DNA of 64,000 bases from Streptomyces bicolor (GCF_000719285.1 NZ_JOFS01000018.1:106430-170429); one strand, 5' to 3'. Positions 43,039-52,143 are shown, numbered from the stretch's first letter. Program-made: numbers and translations. Notes: generated by a model not told the origin, from the sequence alone.

Positions 43039-44237
43039 TCACCCGTCTCGATCAGCACCCGGCCGGCCAGCTCCTCGCAGAGCCGGGCCGCCTCGGCGGC
43101 GTCCGCGCCGTCGGCGATCACATGGCCGCAGCGGTCCTGGGAGCGGCGCACCGGGCCGACGCGGTCGCCGACCTCGACGTCCAGCCGGACCACGGCGGTG
43201 GAGTCGCCGAGGCCGGGCACGGTGATCCGGCGGACCGTTCCGGGCGGCGGGGTGAGGAACCTGATCGCCGCTCCCCGGCGGGCGAGGGGCGCCCCGGCCG
43301 GCGGGGGCAGCAGGCCGAGCGGGCAGCCCGCGGTGAGGCGCACCACGTCCAGGCCGTAGGCCCGGCGCAGCAGTTCGCGGATCTTGTCACCGCCGATGCG
43401 GTTATGGGACTCCAGGACGCGCGGGCCGCTCCCGGTGACCTTGACCTCGGTGTGCGCGGGGCCCTCGACCAGCCCCACCGCGTCCAGGAAGGTGACCACC
43501 AGGTCGGCGACGTCGTCCAGCACGGGCGCGGGCAGGGTGCTGGGCAGGGTGTGCCCGGTCTCCACGAAGGACGGTCCGACCAGCTTGTCGGTCACGGCGA
43601 GGACGGTGTGCGTCCCGTCGTGGGAGAAGGTCTCCACGCTGATCTCGGGCCCGTCGAGGTACTCCTCGGCGACCGGCCGGGTGCCGCCCGCCGCTTCGAA
43701 CGCCCGCCAGGTCTCGTCCGCGGCCTCGGGCCCGGCCAGCCGGAACACGGCCTGGCTGGCCGTGCCGGCGGCCGGTTTGAGGATCACCGGCCCGCCCGTC
43801 GTACGGCAGAACTCCGCGAGGTCGGCGGATCCGCGCGGCGCGGCGGTGCGCACCGGGGCGATCCCGCGGGCGTTGAGGAGTTCCCGCATGCGCCGCTTGT
43901 CCTGCAACAGGCCCACGGTGTGCAGGGAGTTGCCGGGGACGCCGAGCCGTTCGGCGACGGCGGCCGCGGGCAGCAGGCCGCGCTCGGTGAGGGACAGCAC
44001 GCGGCCGAAGGGGCGGTCCGCGTGCAGCGGGGCCAGCGCCGAGTGCAGGGCGTCGGTGTCCGTCAGGTCCACCGCGAGGACCGTGTCGGCCGCCGCGGCG
44101 TGCGCCGGCACCGGTTCGGCCGGGTCGTGCACGAAGACGGTGTCGACGCCCAACGCCTTTGCCGCGGCCACCAGTTGGGGGGTGCCCGCGAGCACCGCGA
44201 GACGCGGCGTCGCGGGCACCTGCTGCCCGGATGTCAT
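43035..44237 (-). CDS. ATP-grasp ligase (first)
   Basis: 400 residues; ATGA overlap with the glutaredoxin gene. Recognisable ATP-grasp: LLQDKRRMRELLNARGIAPV, GGPVILKPAAGTASQAVFRL, VAEEYLDGPEISVETFSHDG, and HTEVKVTGSGPRVLESHNRIGG split over the metal-binding loop. The C-terminal domain (about 290-400) is the LAL-type domain of L-amino acid ligases. It probably joins an amino acid to the phosphonate amino acid, as ATP-grasp RhiM-type enzymes do in phosphonopeptide pathways (analogy). Confidence 0.85.
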   Translation of the reverse strand: MTSGQQVPATPRLAVLAGTPQLVAAAKALGVDTVFVHDPAEPVPAHAAAADTVLAVDLTDTDALHSALAPLHADRPFGRVLSLTERGLLPAAAVAERLGVPGNSLHTVGLLQDKRRMRELLNARGIAPVRTAAPRGSADLAEFCRTTGGPVILKPAAGTASQAVFRLAGPEAADETWRAFEAAGGTRPVAEEYLDGPEISVETFSHDGTHTVLAVTDKLVGPSFVETGHTLPSTLPAPVLDDVADLVVTFLDAVGLVEGPAHTEVKVTGSGPRVLESHNRIGGDKIRELLRRAYGLDVVRLTAGCPLGLLPPPAGAPLARRGAAIRFLTPPPGTVRRITVPGLGDSTAVVRLDVEVGDRVGPVRRSQDRCGHVIADGADAAEAARLCEELAGRVLIETGE

Positions 44238-44566
44238 CCGACGGACTCCGGCCGGGTCGTCACCGCGGCCTCGGCTTCCGGGGCCGCCGGGGCGGCTCCC
44301 GCCGGTGGCGCCACCGCGTCCGGGTCCCCGAACCGCTCCTTGAGGTACGCGATGATGTCCGCGTTCTCCCGCAGCTTGCCCGGGATCACCGTCGCCCCGT
44401 CCACCAGGGCCGGGATGAACTTGCTGCCCGTGGTGCGGATCAGCTCGTGCCGCTCCTCGCGCGGCTTGGGCACGTTGATGTTGATGTAGGACACCTGCAG
44501 CTTGGTGAGCAGTTCGCGCACCGGCTTGCAGTCCGGGCAGGTCTCGCGCTGGAACAGGACGAGCAT
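44234..44566 (-). CDS. glutaredoxin-like / GST N-terminal domain protein
   Basis: 110 residues; start overlaps the aminotransferase stop (TGATG). Thioredoxin fold with an N-terminal ETCPDCKPVRELL redox motif (Cys-Pro-Asp-Cys), the cis-Pro region FIPALVDG, and an Ala/Pro tail of about 30 residues. It could reduce a disulfide or carry a thiol cofactor for an island enzyme. Confidence 0.85.
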   Translation of the reverse strand: MLVLFQRETCPDCKPVRELLTKLQVSYININVPKPREERHELIRTTGSKFIPALVDGATVIPGKLRENADIIAYLKERFGDPDAVAPPAGAAPAAPEAEAAVTTRPESVG

Positions 44567-45704
44567 CAGCGGCCCTCCTCGTGGAACGTGCGGATGATCT
44601 CACCGACACCACAGCCCGGCGTGAACCGGTGGCCGAGGTCGAGCAGGGCCATCTCCAGGGCGCCGAAGACGGCGCTCAGATCGAGGGCGTCGGCCGCCCC
44701 CACGTGCCCGACCCGGATCAGCTTGCCCTTGAGGTGGGCCTGGCCGCCGGTCATGGTGAGGCCGTAGGACGCGGACAGCGTCTTCAGCAGCTGCCCGGTG
44801 TCGATGCCCTCGGGGGCGAGCGCCGAGGTGATGACGTGGCTGCGGCGGTGCGGTTCCTTGACGAAGGTGGTGAACCCGAGGGCGAGCAGGGCGCGTTCGG
44901 CCGCCCTGCCGAGGGTGGCGTGCCGGGCGCGGAAGGCCTCCATGCCCTCCTCGTTCAGCATCTTCAGCGACTCGTGCAGGGCGAGCAGCAGCGACACCGC
45001 GGGGGAGGAGGACGACATCGGGTAGAAGTGCCGCAGCCGCTCGAACGACCAGTAGTAGTTCGGCCCGCTCGACCGCTCGACCGCCGTCCACGCCTTGTCG
45101 GACAGGGCGACGAAGGCGAGTCCCGGGGGCAGCATGAAGCCCTTGTGGGAGGCGGCGAGGACGACGTCCAGACCCCACGCGTCCATCTCGAGCGGATGGA
45201 CGAGCAGACCGCTGATCGCGTCGACGACCACGACCACGTCGGTGTCGCGGAAGATCCGGCCGATGGCCTCGACGTCGTTCAGCGCACCGGTGGAGGTCTC
45301 GCTGTAGACGACGAACGCGCCCCGGATCTCCGGGTGTTCACGGTAGGCCGCGGCCACCCGCTCGGGGTCGGCGCTGGTGCCCCAGTCGCTCTCCACGACG
45401 TGCACGACGAGGCCGTAGTTGCGGCAGATCGCCTGGAAGCGCTCGCCGAAGTAGCCGTTGGAGACGACCAGGACCTCGTCGCCGGCGGAGAAGCAGTTGG
45501 CGACCGCGGCCTCCATCGCGCCGGTCCCGGAGGAGGCGATGGTGTACACCGGGGCGCTCGTGCCGAACAGCGGGGGCAGACCGCCGCTGATCTCGTGGAT
45601 CAGCTGCTCCATCTCGGTGGAGCGGTGGTGGATGATCTCGCGGGCCCCGGCCAGCAGCAGGCGCTGGGGCACTTCGGTCGGTCCGGGTGTGGCCAGCCGC
45701 AGCT

Positions 45705-45708
<4 letters not shown>
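44566..45708 (-). CDS. class V aminotransferase (AGT/PhnW-like)
   Basis: 380 residues; GTG start overlapping the yjbQ-like stop. Fold-type I, class V: LATPGPTEVPQRLLLAGARE, SSGTGAMEAAVANCFSAGDE (cofactor phosphate site), YSETSTGALND, DAISGLLVHPLEMD, and Lys189 in AASHKGFMLPP. Nearest relatives by motif are alanine-glyoxylate, serine-glyoxylate and 2-aminoethylphosphonate aminotransferases. In the pathway it could transaminate phosphonoacetaldehyde, or the 2-oxo acid made by the aldolase; the second fits the presence of the aldolase better. Confidence 0.85.
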
Positions 45709-46201
<493 letters not shown>

Positions 46202-46205
<4 letters not shown>

Positions 46206-47323
46206 CGGGCCACCTCCGCGGGCCCGGCGATCACCGACGGCACGTTCTCGGCCGTCAGGTCGCCCGGCCCGGTCACGGTCCAGGCCGGCACCCCGGCCAG
46301 GGCGGCGGTGATGCGGGCGAGTTGCGCGGTGTGGGCGGCGCGGCCGTCGTCGAGGTAGTGGTGCCAGCCCGCGTTGGCGCCGTCGAACGCCGACTCCACG
46401 TTGGCGCGCAGCACATCGGCGTGCTCCTGACGGCTGCCGGCCAGCGGCTCCACGACCGTGCGGTCACCGGGGCCGATCGCCGGGTGCAGGATCGCCGCCA
46501 CGGGCACCCGCACCCCGACCGGGCCGCTCGGGAAGCGGTCCCGGAACGGCAGCGGATCGACGGCGAACTTGCCTATCGGCGAGAACGCGTGGCCCTCGGT
46601 GGGCACATAGTCGTCCCCGATGCCGGCGATCTCCCTGAGCCCCGGGTACTTGGCGACGGTGCCGTAGCCGAGGTGCGGGTAGTCGGGCCAGCCCGCGGCG
46701 ACGACGGAACCGTCCGGCAGTTCGTGCAGCACGGTCTTGTCGCCGCTGAGCACCTGGTAGCCGAAGTGCTCCACCAGTTCCAGCAGCAGCGTGCTCTTGC
46801 CGGCCCCCTTCGCCCCGGTGACCAGCACGACCTGGCCGTCCCGGTAGGCGGCGGTGGCGTGCAGCACCGCGGCGCCGGTGTTCTCCTGGTGCTTCAGCAC
46901 GAGGTCACGCACCAGCTCGACCAGGTCCATATGCCCGCCGGCCCCGAGCGCCACGTCGATGACACGGGCGGCGCGGTCGAAGACGAAGCGGGTGCCCGTC
47001 TTGGTGCACTCCAGGTACTCGCGGCCGTCGTGTACGGCCCGCCGGGCCGGGACGGTGAAGAACGCGCTGGCGCTCTTGCGGAGGTAGATGTCCTCCTGCG
47101 GGGTCCCGGCCGCGGGGGCGAGGTCCGCCGGGTCCGTGGCGCGTATCCGCAGGGTCGCGACCGGCTCGCGGCCGGTGTCGTCGGGCTTCGCCTCCTCGGC
47201 GGTCAGGTGGGTGGCGAGGAAGGCCAGCGCGTCGTCGATGTCGGCGCCGTGCTCCACCTCCAGGTCGAGCTGGGTGCCGTGGAAGTCCAGCCGCAGGGCG
47301 GTGGCGGTGGGAAGGGTGGTCAC
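46202..47323 (-). CDS. HPr-kinase-like P-loop protein
   Basis: 373 residues; GTG start overlapping the PEP mutase stop. The C-terminal half has Walker A VLVTGAKGAGKSTLLLELV at about 167-185 and the following YQVLSGDKTVL, as in HprK/P and HprK-related serine kinases, where the Asp of SGDK is catalytic. The N-terminal about 130 residues are unrecognised. HprK-like enzymes phosphorylate hydroxyls of proteins or small amino acids. Within this operon, a small-molecule kinase acting on a hydroxy-phosphonate is the attractive idea (inference). Confidence 0.72.
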
Positions 47324-48261
47324 TGTGCTGCCTCCGCGAGTTCGCGTCCCAGGGACTCGTAGCGCTCCTGCTGTGCCAGCATCTGGGGAGCGCGCTGCAG
47401 GTCGAAGATCTCCTTGACCGGGACGAGTTCGGCCTCCACATGGTGGGTGGTGCCGTCCCGCATGATCCGGGTGAGGGTGTCCCGCATGGCCCGGATCGAG
47501 CTGCGCAGCGCCTGGTTGGCGTAGATCGCCATGGCGAAGCCGCGCTGCTCCAGCTCCTCGACGGTGACCTGGTTGTACGTCGTCGGCACGACGATCACCG
47601 GGAGGTCACCGCGGTAGGCCTCGCGGAAGGCGAAGACCTCCTCCGGGTCCTTGCGCTTGGAGTGGATGAGCAGGGCGTCCGCCCCGGCGCGCTCGTAGAC
47701 GTCGGCCCGGCGCAGCGCCTCGGCCATGCCCTGCCCGGAGATCAGCGCCTCCAGCCGGGCCACGACGACCATGTCGGTACGGGTCTCGGTGGCGGCCCGG
47801 ATCTTGCCCGCGAAGTCGTCCAGCGGGGCGAGATCCTGGTTGCCCTCGATGAAGCTGTTGAGCTTGGGGAACTGCTTGTCCTCGATGCACACGCCGGCCA
47901 CGCCACGCGCCTCGTAGGAGCGGATCATGTGGATGACGTTGTTGACGTTCCCGAACCCGGAGTCGCAGTCCGCGAGGACGGGGGTGTCCACCGCGGCCGC
48001 GAGGTCGGCCGCCGCGTCGAGGCACTCGCCCATGGCGAGGATGTTGGCGTCCGGTACGCCGGCCGAGGCGGAGATCTCCAGCCCGCTGGCCCAGATGACG
48101 TCGAAGCCGGCCTCCTCGGCGAGCCGCGCGCTGAGCGGGTTGTGCGCGCCCATGGCACGGGCCAGTCGCGGGGCGTGCAGCGCGGCGCGCAGCCGCTGGG
48201 CGGCGCTGCGGGGGGTCGCGCCGGTCCCGGCGTCGTGCTGGTGCGGTCGGCTGTCGGTCAT
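47320..48261 (-). CDS. pepM: phosphoenolpyruvate mutase
   Basis: 313 residues; ATGA overlap with the aldolase gene upstream. It rearranges PEP to phosphonopyruvate, forming the C-P bond: the entry step of nearly all phosphonate pathways. The diagnostic motif EDKQFPKLNSF (Glu127-Asp128-Lys129 ... Asn-Ser) separates it from isocitrate-lyase-like relatives. WASGLEISASAGVPDANILA and the Mg-binding LADCDSGFGN are also in place. Its equilibrium favours PEP, so a driving step must follow; the split decarboxylase in the same operon would supply it. Confidence 0.95.
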   Translation of the reverse strand: MTDSRPHQHDAGTGATPRSAAQRLRAALHAPRLARAMGAHNPLSARLAEEAGFDVIWASGLEISASAGVPDANILAMGECLDAAADLAAAVDTPVLADCDSGFGNVNNVIHMIRSYEARGVAGVCIEDKQFPKLNSFIEGNQDLAPLDDFAGKIRAATETRTDMVVVARLEALISGQGMAEALRRADVYERAGADALLIHSKRKDPEEVFAFREAYRGDLPVIVVPTTYNQVTVEELEQRGFAMAIYANQALRSSIRAMRDTLTRIMRDGTTHHVEAELVPVKEIFDLQRAPQMLAQQERYESLGRELAEAAQ

Positions 48262-49286
48262 GCTTGCCTTCCTTCGGTCAGTTCCTGTTCGTCGGCGGCC
48301 AGTTCCCGGCACACCTGCTCGACCGTCTCGTCGAGGACCTTGCGCGGCCGCGCCGCGCCGATCCGCCGCCCGACCTGCCACGGGTCGAGCCCGTGGCGGG
48401 CGCTGATCTTGTCGATGCGGTCCTGGAAGTAGAAGTGGTGGTCGTTGATCCCGGCCGCGATCTCGGCCCGGCGCACCGTCATGGGGCGGGGCAGCACCTG
48501 CTCGGCCACGTACTCGGCGGCCTCGCAGACGAGCGGCAGATCGGCGTGGGTCTCGTACTTGGGCCAGGCGGTGAGGAAGGCCGCGGCCTGCTCGGTGGCG
48601 AGGTTCCCCGCGCCCCGGGCCATCGCGCCCAGCGAGGCGTCCAGCCAGCCGACCCCGGCGTCCAGGCCGGCCAGCGCGTTGGCGGCGGCCAGACCGAGGT
48701 TGTTGTGGGCGTGGATGCCGAGCGGGATCGGCAGCCGTTCGGCGAGCAGTTCGATGCGCTGCCGTACGTCGTCCGGGGTGAGCGCGCCGAAGGAGTCGGC
48801 GATGTAGAAGACGTCCGGCATCTCGGAGGCCACGGTCTCGGCGATCGTGGCGAGTTGGTCGAGCGTGGTGTAGCTGACGGCCATCAGGTTGACGCCGGCC
48901 TTCAGGCCCAGCGCGCGCACGGCACGGACGTACTCCGGTACCCCGTCGATGTTCCACGGGTAGGCGGCGATGCGCACCATCGACACCGGGCTGTCGCCGA
49001 GGTCGGCCATGGCTGACACGGGGCACACGGTGGGGACGACCATCACGGCCAGCTCGGCGTGGGAGACGTCCGGCAGGGCCGCCAGGTACTCGGGTGTGCA
49101 GTGCGCCGAGGGACCGGCCGTCGCGCTGGCCCTGCTGCCGGAGCCGCCGCGGTAGCCGACCTCGATGACGTCGACGTGGGCGGCGTCCAGGGTGCTGACG
49201 ATGGTGTGCACGTCGGTGGGGGTGAACTGCCAGTCGTTCTGGTTCCCGCCGTCGCGCAGGGTGCAGTCGAGCAGGATCGGTTTCAC
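48258..49286 (-). CDS. DRE-TIM (HMGL-like) aldolase, 4-hydroxy-2-oxovalerate aldolase type
   Basis: 342 residues; the GTG at 49286 overlaps the decarboxylase beta stop and is chosen over upstream starts for that reason. LLDCTLRDGGNQNDW near the N-terminus and GIHAHNNLGLAAANALAGLD (His192, His194) are the divalent-metal site of the DRE-TIM family; DASLGAMARGAGNLATEQ is typical of DmpG/BphI pyruvate aldolases. Such an enzyme could condense phosphonoacetaldehyde with a pyruvate or oxaloacetate donor to 4-hydroxy-2-oxo-5-phosphonopentanoate, as proposed for RhiG in rhizocticin synthesis (recalled, not checked). Confidence 0.85.
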   Translation of the reverse strand: MKPILLDCTLRDGGNQNDWQFTPTDVHTIVSTLDAAHVDVIEVGYRGGSGSRASATAGPSAHCTPEYLAALPDVSHAELAVMVVPTVCPVSAMADLGDSPVSMVRIAAYPWNIDGVPEYVRAVRALGLKAGVNLMAVSYTTLDQLATIAETVASEMPDVFYIADSFGALTPDDVRQRIELLAERLPIPLGIHAHNNLGLAAANALAGLDAGVGWLDASLGAMARGAGNLATEQAAAFLTAWPKYETHADLPLVCEAAEYVAEQVLPRPMTVRRAEIAAGINDHHFYFQDRIDKISARHGLDPWQVGRRIGAARPRKVLDETVEQVCRELAADEQELTEGRQA

Positions 49287-49849
49287 GCGGCTCCTCCCGT
49301 GCCGGCCGTGGCCAGCTCGGCGCGGAAGCGCGACACCAGCTGCTGGGGCGTCAGCTCCACGCGTTTGCCGGCCGGGTGGGTGCGGGGCGCGCATCGGATG
49401 CGCACCAGCGCGGGCGTGCCGGTGAGGTCCAGGGCGGCGAGCTGGTCGAGGTCGTCCACGGTGTACGCGGCGGCGTAACCGGCCGCGAGGGCCATGGCCG
49501 CCGGGTCGCCGAGGGCCGCGGTGCGCTGGCCGCCGGTGCTCTCGTGGGCGCCGTTGTCGAGGACGACGTGCACCAGATTCGGCCGGTGCTCGGCGATCAT
49601 CGGCAGGCAGCCCGGGTTCATGGCGTAGGAGCCGTCGCCGTCCAGGACCAGTACCCGGCGTTCGGGGTGGGCCAGCGCGATGCCGAGGCCGATCGGGGCG
49701 GCCATGCCCATGGAGCCGACCAGGTAGAAGTGGTTGGCGCGGTCGCCGATGTTGTACAGGTCGCGGGTGATGTAGCCGCAGGTGCTCACCGTCAGGGCGG
49801 ACGGTTCGCGCTCCAGCAGCGCGCCGATGGCGTCACGGATGTCCAGCAC
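49283..49849 (-). CDS. phosphonopyruvate decarboxylase, beta (TPP-binding) half
   Basis: 188 residues; GTG start with GGAAGGGG close upstream. It contains the thiamine-diphosphate fold of the C-terminal half of Ppd: LVGSMGMAAPIGLGIALAHP, VLVLDGDGSYAMNPGCLPMI (GDG...N motif) and VVLDNGAHESTGGQRTA. Ppd is usually one chain of about 380 residues; here the two halves are separate genes, as in sulfopyruvate decarboxylase ComDE. It works with the preceding gene to give phosphonoacetaldehyde and CO2, the step that pulls the mutase equilibrium forward. Confidence 0.88.
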   Translation of the reverse strand: MLDIRDAIGALLEREPSALTVSTCGYITRDLYNIGDRANHFYLVGSMGMAAPIGLGIALAHPERRVLVLDGDGSYAMNPGCLPMIAEHRPNLVHVVLDNGAHESTGGQRTAALGDPAAMALAAGYAAAYTVDDLDQLAALDLTGTPALVRIRCAPRTHPAGKRVELTPQQLVSRFRAELATAGTGGAA

Positions 49850-49852
49850 GGC

Positions 49853-50376
49853 TCACACCCCTTCCCGGACGATGAGTACGGCGGTGCTGCGGCCGGAGTC
49901 GTACTGCTTGAGGAACGCCTCGACCGAGTCCTCGGGCCGTTCGTTGTCCGCACGGTCCAGGGCAGCCCGAACACGTCCAGCAGCCGGGTGAGTTCGCGAC
50001 CGATGACGTCGTGCTCGACCGCGTCGTTGCCCCCGTGCCCGCGCCAGCTGACGACGATCGGCAGGTGGACGTCGTAGATGAGGTTGAACGACGTGAGGAC
50101 GTTCAGCGAGTAACCGAGCCCGGAGTTCTGCATGAGGACCACCGGGCTGGCTCCCGCCACGGCCAGGCCCGAGGCCACTCCCAAGGCGCTGTCCTCGCGC
50201 GGCGCCGGTATATAGGTCGCCGGGCAGTCGGGTTCCTCGAGCAGCCGGAAGAGCCCCTTCAAAAGAGAACACGGCACTCCGGTGAAGTGCGAGTGCCCGT
50301 GCCTTACGAGGGCATTGAGCAGGAGTTCCGCGGTGGTCGCCCCGGACCTTTCGCTTAACGACGAAACAGCTTGCAC
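49853..50376 (-). pseudogene. phosphonopyruvate decarboxylase, alpha half, with a -1 frameshift
   Basis: The GTG at 50376 has GAAGGAAGG in front and opens a frame with the PYR-domain features of Ppd: HFTGVPCSLLKGLFRLLEE, APREDSALGVASGLAVAGAS and VVLMQNSGLGYSLNVLTSFN. At about 49948 the good frame shifts: GLPWTVR is followed in another frame by DNERPEDSVEAFLKQYDSG and a TGA at 49853. One extra G in CGGAC restores a continuous protein of about 175 residues. Without it, the first frame runs 57 bases into the beta gene. No slippery heptamer is present, so deletion or assembly error is likelier than programmed shifting. Codon 7 is TTA (50358-50356). Confidence 0.8.
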
Positions 50377-50716
50377 GTGCGGCCTTCCTTCTGACGAAGC
50401 ACGGATGCGGCCAGGCCGACGGAAGGCGTCTATGTGCCCCCCGACGAAGTGGATCTTGCATGAACGTCGAGGGAATCCGCAATGGCGTTCCACGATTCAA
50501 GAATTCAGTTTTCGATGGAATGATTCGGCGCATATCCCGCCTTGACCGGCATTCCGTGAACCTGAGGGCGGCCGAATCTCCACATCTTGATGTCTCGATT
50601 TCGACGTTTGAAATCAGGCCCGAGCGTGAAAGGCGACAAAACGCTTCGGGGGATTTCCGGGAGTTTTGCCTTGATTTCGATCGGTCGCCGCAATTCACCG
50701 AGGGTGGAACGCGAAA
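50377..50716 (-). promoter_or_regulatory. probable promoter region of the phosphonate operon, no CDS seen
   Basis: 340 bases upstream of the first operon gene, distinctly richer in A/T than the flanking genes. It must hold the operon promoter, but I cannot point to clear -10/-35 hexamers. Open frames here lack ribosome sites and coding composition. No palindrome of note is seen. Confidence 0.4.
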
Positions 50717-50740
50717 GGGCCGCCTTTCGAGAGGCGGCCC
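50717..50740 (-). terminator. terminator of the GTP cyclohydrolase II gene
   Basis: Nine-base perfect stem (50717-50725 with 50732-50740), six-base loop, followed on the minus strand by TTTCGCG. It begins 48 bases after the ribA-type stop. Confidence 0.75.
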
Positions 50741-50788
50741 CTGTCGGCATGTTCGAGGTACTGCTCGCTGCGCGGCAGCGCCGTGGCG

Positions 50789-51433
50789 TCAGCCGGCGCT
50801 GAGCTCCGCGAGGTCTCCCAGCGGGAGCGTGTGCTGGGTCTGGAGGACCTTGGCGCGCAGATAGCGGACGTTGTCCGGGGTGGCGAAGACGCCCGTGGGC
50901 ACCCGGTCGCGGACCTCGATGCCGAGGGCGCGCAACTGCTCGGCCTTGTCGGGGTTGTTGGAGAGCAGGTCGAGTTCGCGGACGCCGAGGGCGGTGAGCA
51001 TCTGGGCGGCCGCCGTGTAGTCGCGGTCGTCCTCGGGCAGGCCCAGGGCGGCGTTCGCGGCGTAGGTGTCGAGGCCCTGGTCCTGCAGGGCGTACGCGTC
51101 GAGCTTGTTGTAGAGGCCGATGCCCCGACCCTCCTGGCGCAGGTACAGCAGCACGCCGCCGCGCTCCGCGATGCGCTCGACGGCCTCCCGCAATTGGGGA
51201 CCGCAGTCGCAGCGGGCCGAGCCGAAGACGTCGCCGGTCAGGCACTCGGAGTGGAGACGGACCAGCGGGGTGGTGCCGGGAGCCGGGTCGCCGAGGACGA
51301 CGGCCACGTGTTCCTGGCCGTCGGTGAGGCCGTGGAAGGTGACCAGCTCGGTGTCGACGCGGTAGCCGTCGTGGAAGCGCAGCGGGACCCGGACGCGGGC
51401 GCGCTGGGTGGCGGCGGCGGTGAAGTCGGGCAT
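50789..51433 (-). CDS. ribA: GTP cyclohydrolase II
   Basis: 214 residues, the stand-alone form. It opens GTP to 2,5-diamino-6-ribosylamino-pyrimidinone phosphate, the first riboflavin step. VRLHSECLTGDVFGSARCDC carries the three zinc cysteines, and YLRQEGRGIGLYNKLDAYAL the catalytic Arg/substrate loop; LLSNNPDK is also diagnostic. It is beside a MarR gene and a reductase-deaminase fusion rather than a full rib operon, so it may feed a specialised flavin or deazaflavin/pyrimidine branch, or be a regulated spare copy. Confidence 0.94.
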   Translation of the reverse strand: MPDFTAAATQRARVRVPLRFHDGYRVDTELVTFHGLTDGQEHVAVVLGDPAPGTTPLVRLHSECLTGDVFGSARCDCGPQLREAVERIAERGGVLLYLRQEGRGIGLYNKLDAYALQDQGLDTYAANAALGLPEDDRDYTAAAQMLTALGVRELDLLSNNPDKAEQLRALGIEVRDRVPTGVFATPDNVRYLRAKVLQTQHTLPLGDLAELSAG

Positions 51434-51467
51434 GCGGGTTCTCCGGGTTCCGTACGTGACCGTCTGC

Positions 51468-51479
51468 TTCAGATTTGAA
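51468..51479. promoter_or_regulatory. MarR operator, site 1 (upstream of ribA)
   Basis: TTCAGATTTGAA, inside the longer inverted repeat TGCTTCA-GATT-TGAAGCA at 51465-51482, 35 bases before the ribA start. Confidence 0.65.
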
Positions 51480-51511
51480 GCAGCTCCTCGGACCAGGACC
51501 CTACCCCATGC

Positions 51512-51523
51512 TTTAAATTTGAA
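51512..51523. promoter_or_regulatory. MarR operator, site 2
   Basis: TTTAAATTTGAA within the near-perfect palindrome TGCTTTAAATTTGAAGCA (51509-51526), between marR and ribA. It shares its outer TGCTT/GAAGCA bases with site 1. Confidence 0.65.
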
Positions 51524-51544
51524 GCAACAAATTTGTCGCGCGGG

Positions 51545-52060
51545 TCACGAACAGGACTTGGAGGACCGCCGGCGCCACGGCACGTCGTCCGTGCCGGCGT
51601 TGGCACCCTCCCCCTGGAACCCCTCGCCGACCGCTGTGAAGATCTCCTCCAGCTGCCCCACCTGCTCCGGGGTCAGCCGGTCGAAGAGCAGCGACCGTAC
51701 GGTCTCCACATGACCGGGTGCCGCCTGCTCCAGAACCCGCATCCCCTCGTCGGTGAGGGTCGCGATGCTGCCCCGCTTGTCCCAGCGGCAGTTCTCGCGC
51801 CGCAGCAGACCGTCCTTCTCCAGCCGGGAGACGGCGTACGTCAGCCGGCTGCGGGTGATCTTCAGCCCCTCCGCGAGATCGGTCATGCGCAGCCGGCGCT
51901 CCGGGGTCTCGGACAGGGTGGCGAGGATGGAGTAATACAGGTGGGGCATGCCGGCTTCCTGCTGGAGCTGCCGGTCCAGCGCGTCCTCCACGAGCATGGC
52001 GGCGGCGATGTACGCGCGCCAGGCGCGTTGCTCCTCGGGGGTGAGCCAGCGAGTCGTCAT
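51545..52060 (-). CDS. MarR family transcriptional regulator
   Basis: 171 residues. Winged HTH: HLYYSILATLSETPERRLRM, TDLAEGLKITRSRLTYAVSR and the wing RRENCRWDKRGSIATLTDEG. The C-terminal dimer helices end in a polar tail. It is located between ribA and the divergent RibD-like gene, and three copies of one palindrome flank it, so it likely represses itself and both neighbours, responding to an unknown ligand (perhaps a flavin-type compound). Confidence 0.92.
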   Translation of the reverse strand: MTTRWLTPEEQRAWRAYIAAAMLVEDALDRQLQQEAGMPHLYYSILATLSETPERRLRMTDLAEGLKITRSRLTYAVSRLEKDGLLRRENCRWDKRGSIATLTDEGMRVLEQAAPGHVETVRSLLFDRLTPEQVGQLEEIFTAVGEGFQGEGANAGTDDVPWRRRSSKSCS

Positions 52061-52079
52061 GAGACCAGTGTAGGTTTGT

Positions 52080-52091
52080 TTCAAACTTGAA
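52080..52091. promoter_or_regulatory. MarR operator, site 3 (between marR and the RibD-like gene)
   Basis: TTCAAACTTGAA is a 12-base palindrome matching sites 1 and 2 at ten or more positions. It sits in the 83-base interval between divergent marR and the reductase-deaminase gene. Confidence 0.65.
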
Positions 52092-52143
52092 CCAAGCCCC
52101 GCCTTGCCCCGGTTCCACTCCGGCTCCGAAAGGGAGCGCGCCG

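Noticed and set aside
47320..48261. Isocitrate lyase / 2-methylisocitrate lyase or oxaloacetate hydrolase
   Set aside because: The EDKxFPKxNS motif and the neighbouring decarboxylase genes point to PEP mutase.
49940..49960. Programmed -1 frameshift in the decarboxylase alpha gene
   Set aside because: No X-XXY-YYZ slippery heptamer or following stem is visible; a missing G is simpler.
49283..50376. Sulfopyruvate decarboxylase (ComDE) for a sulfonate pathway
   Set aside because: The split resembles ComDE, but the operon contains PEP mutase and no phosphosulfolactate synthase-type genes.
50460..50864. 134-codon plus-strand frame upstream of the phosphonate operon
   Set aside because: No ribosome site, overlaps the ribA terminator and 3' end, and looks non-coding.
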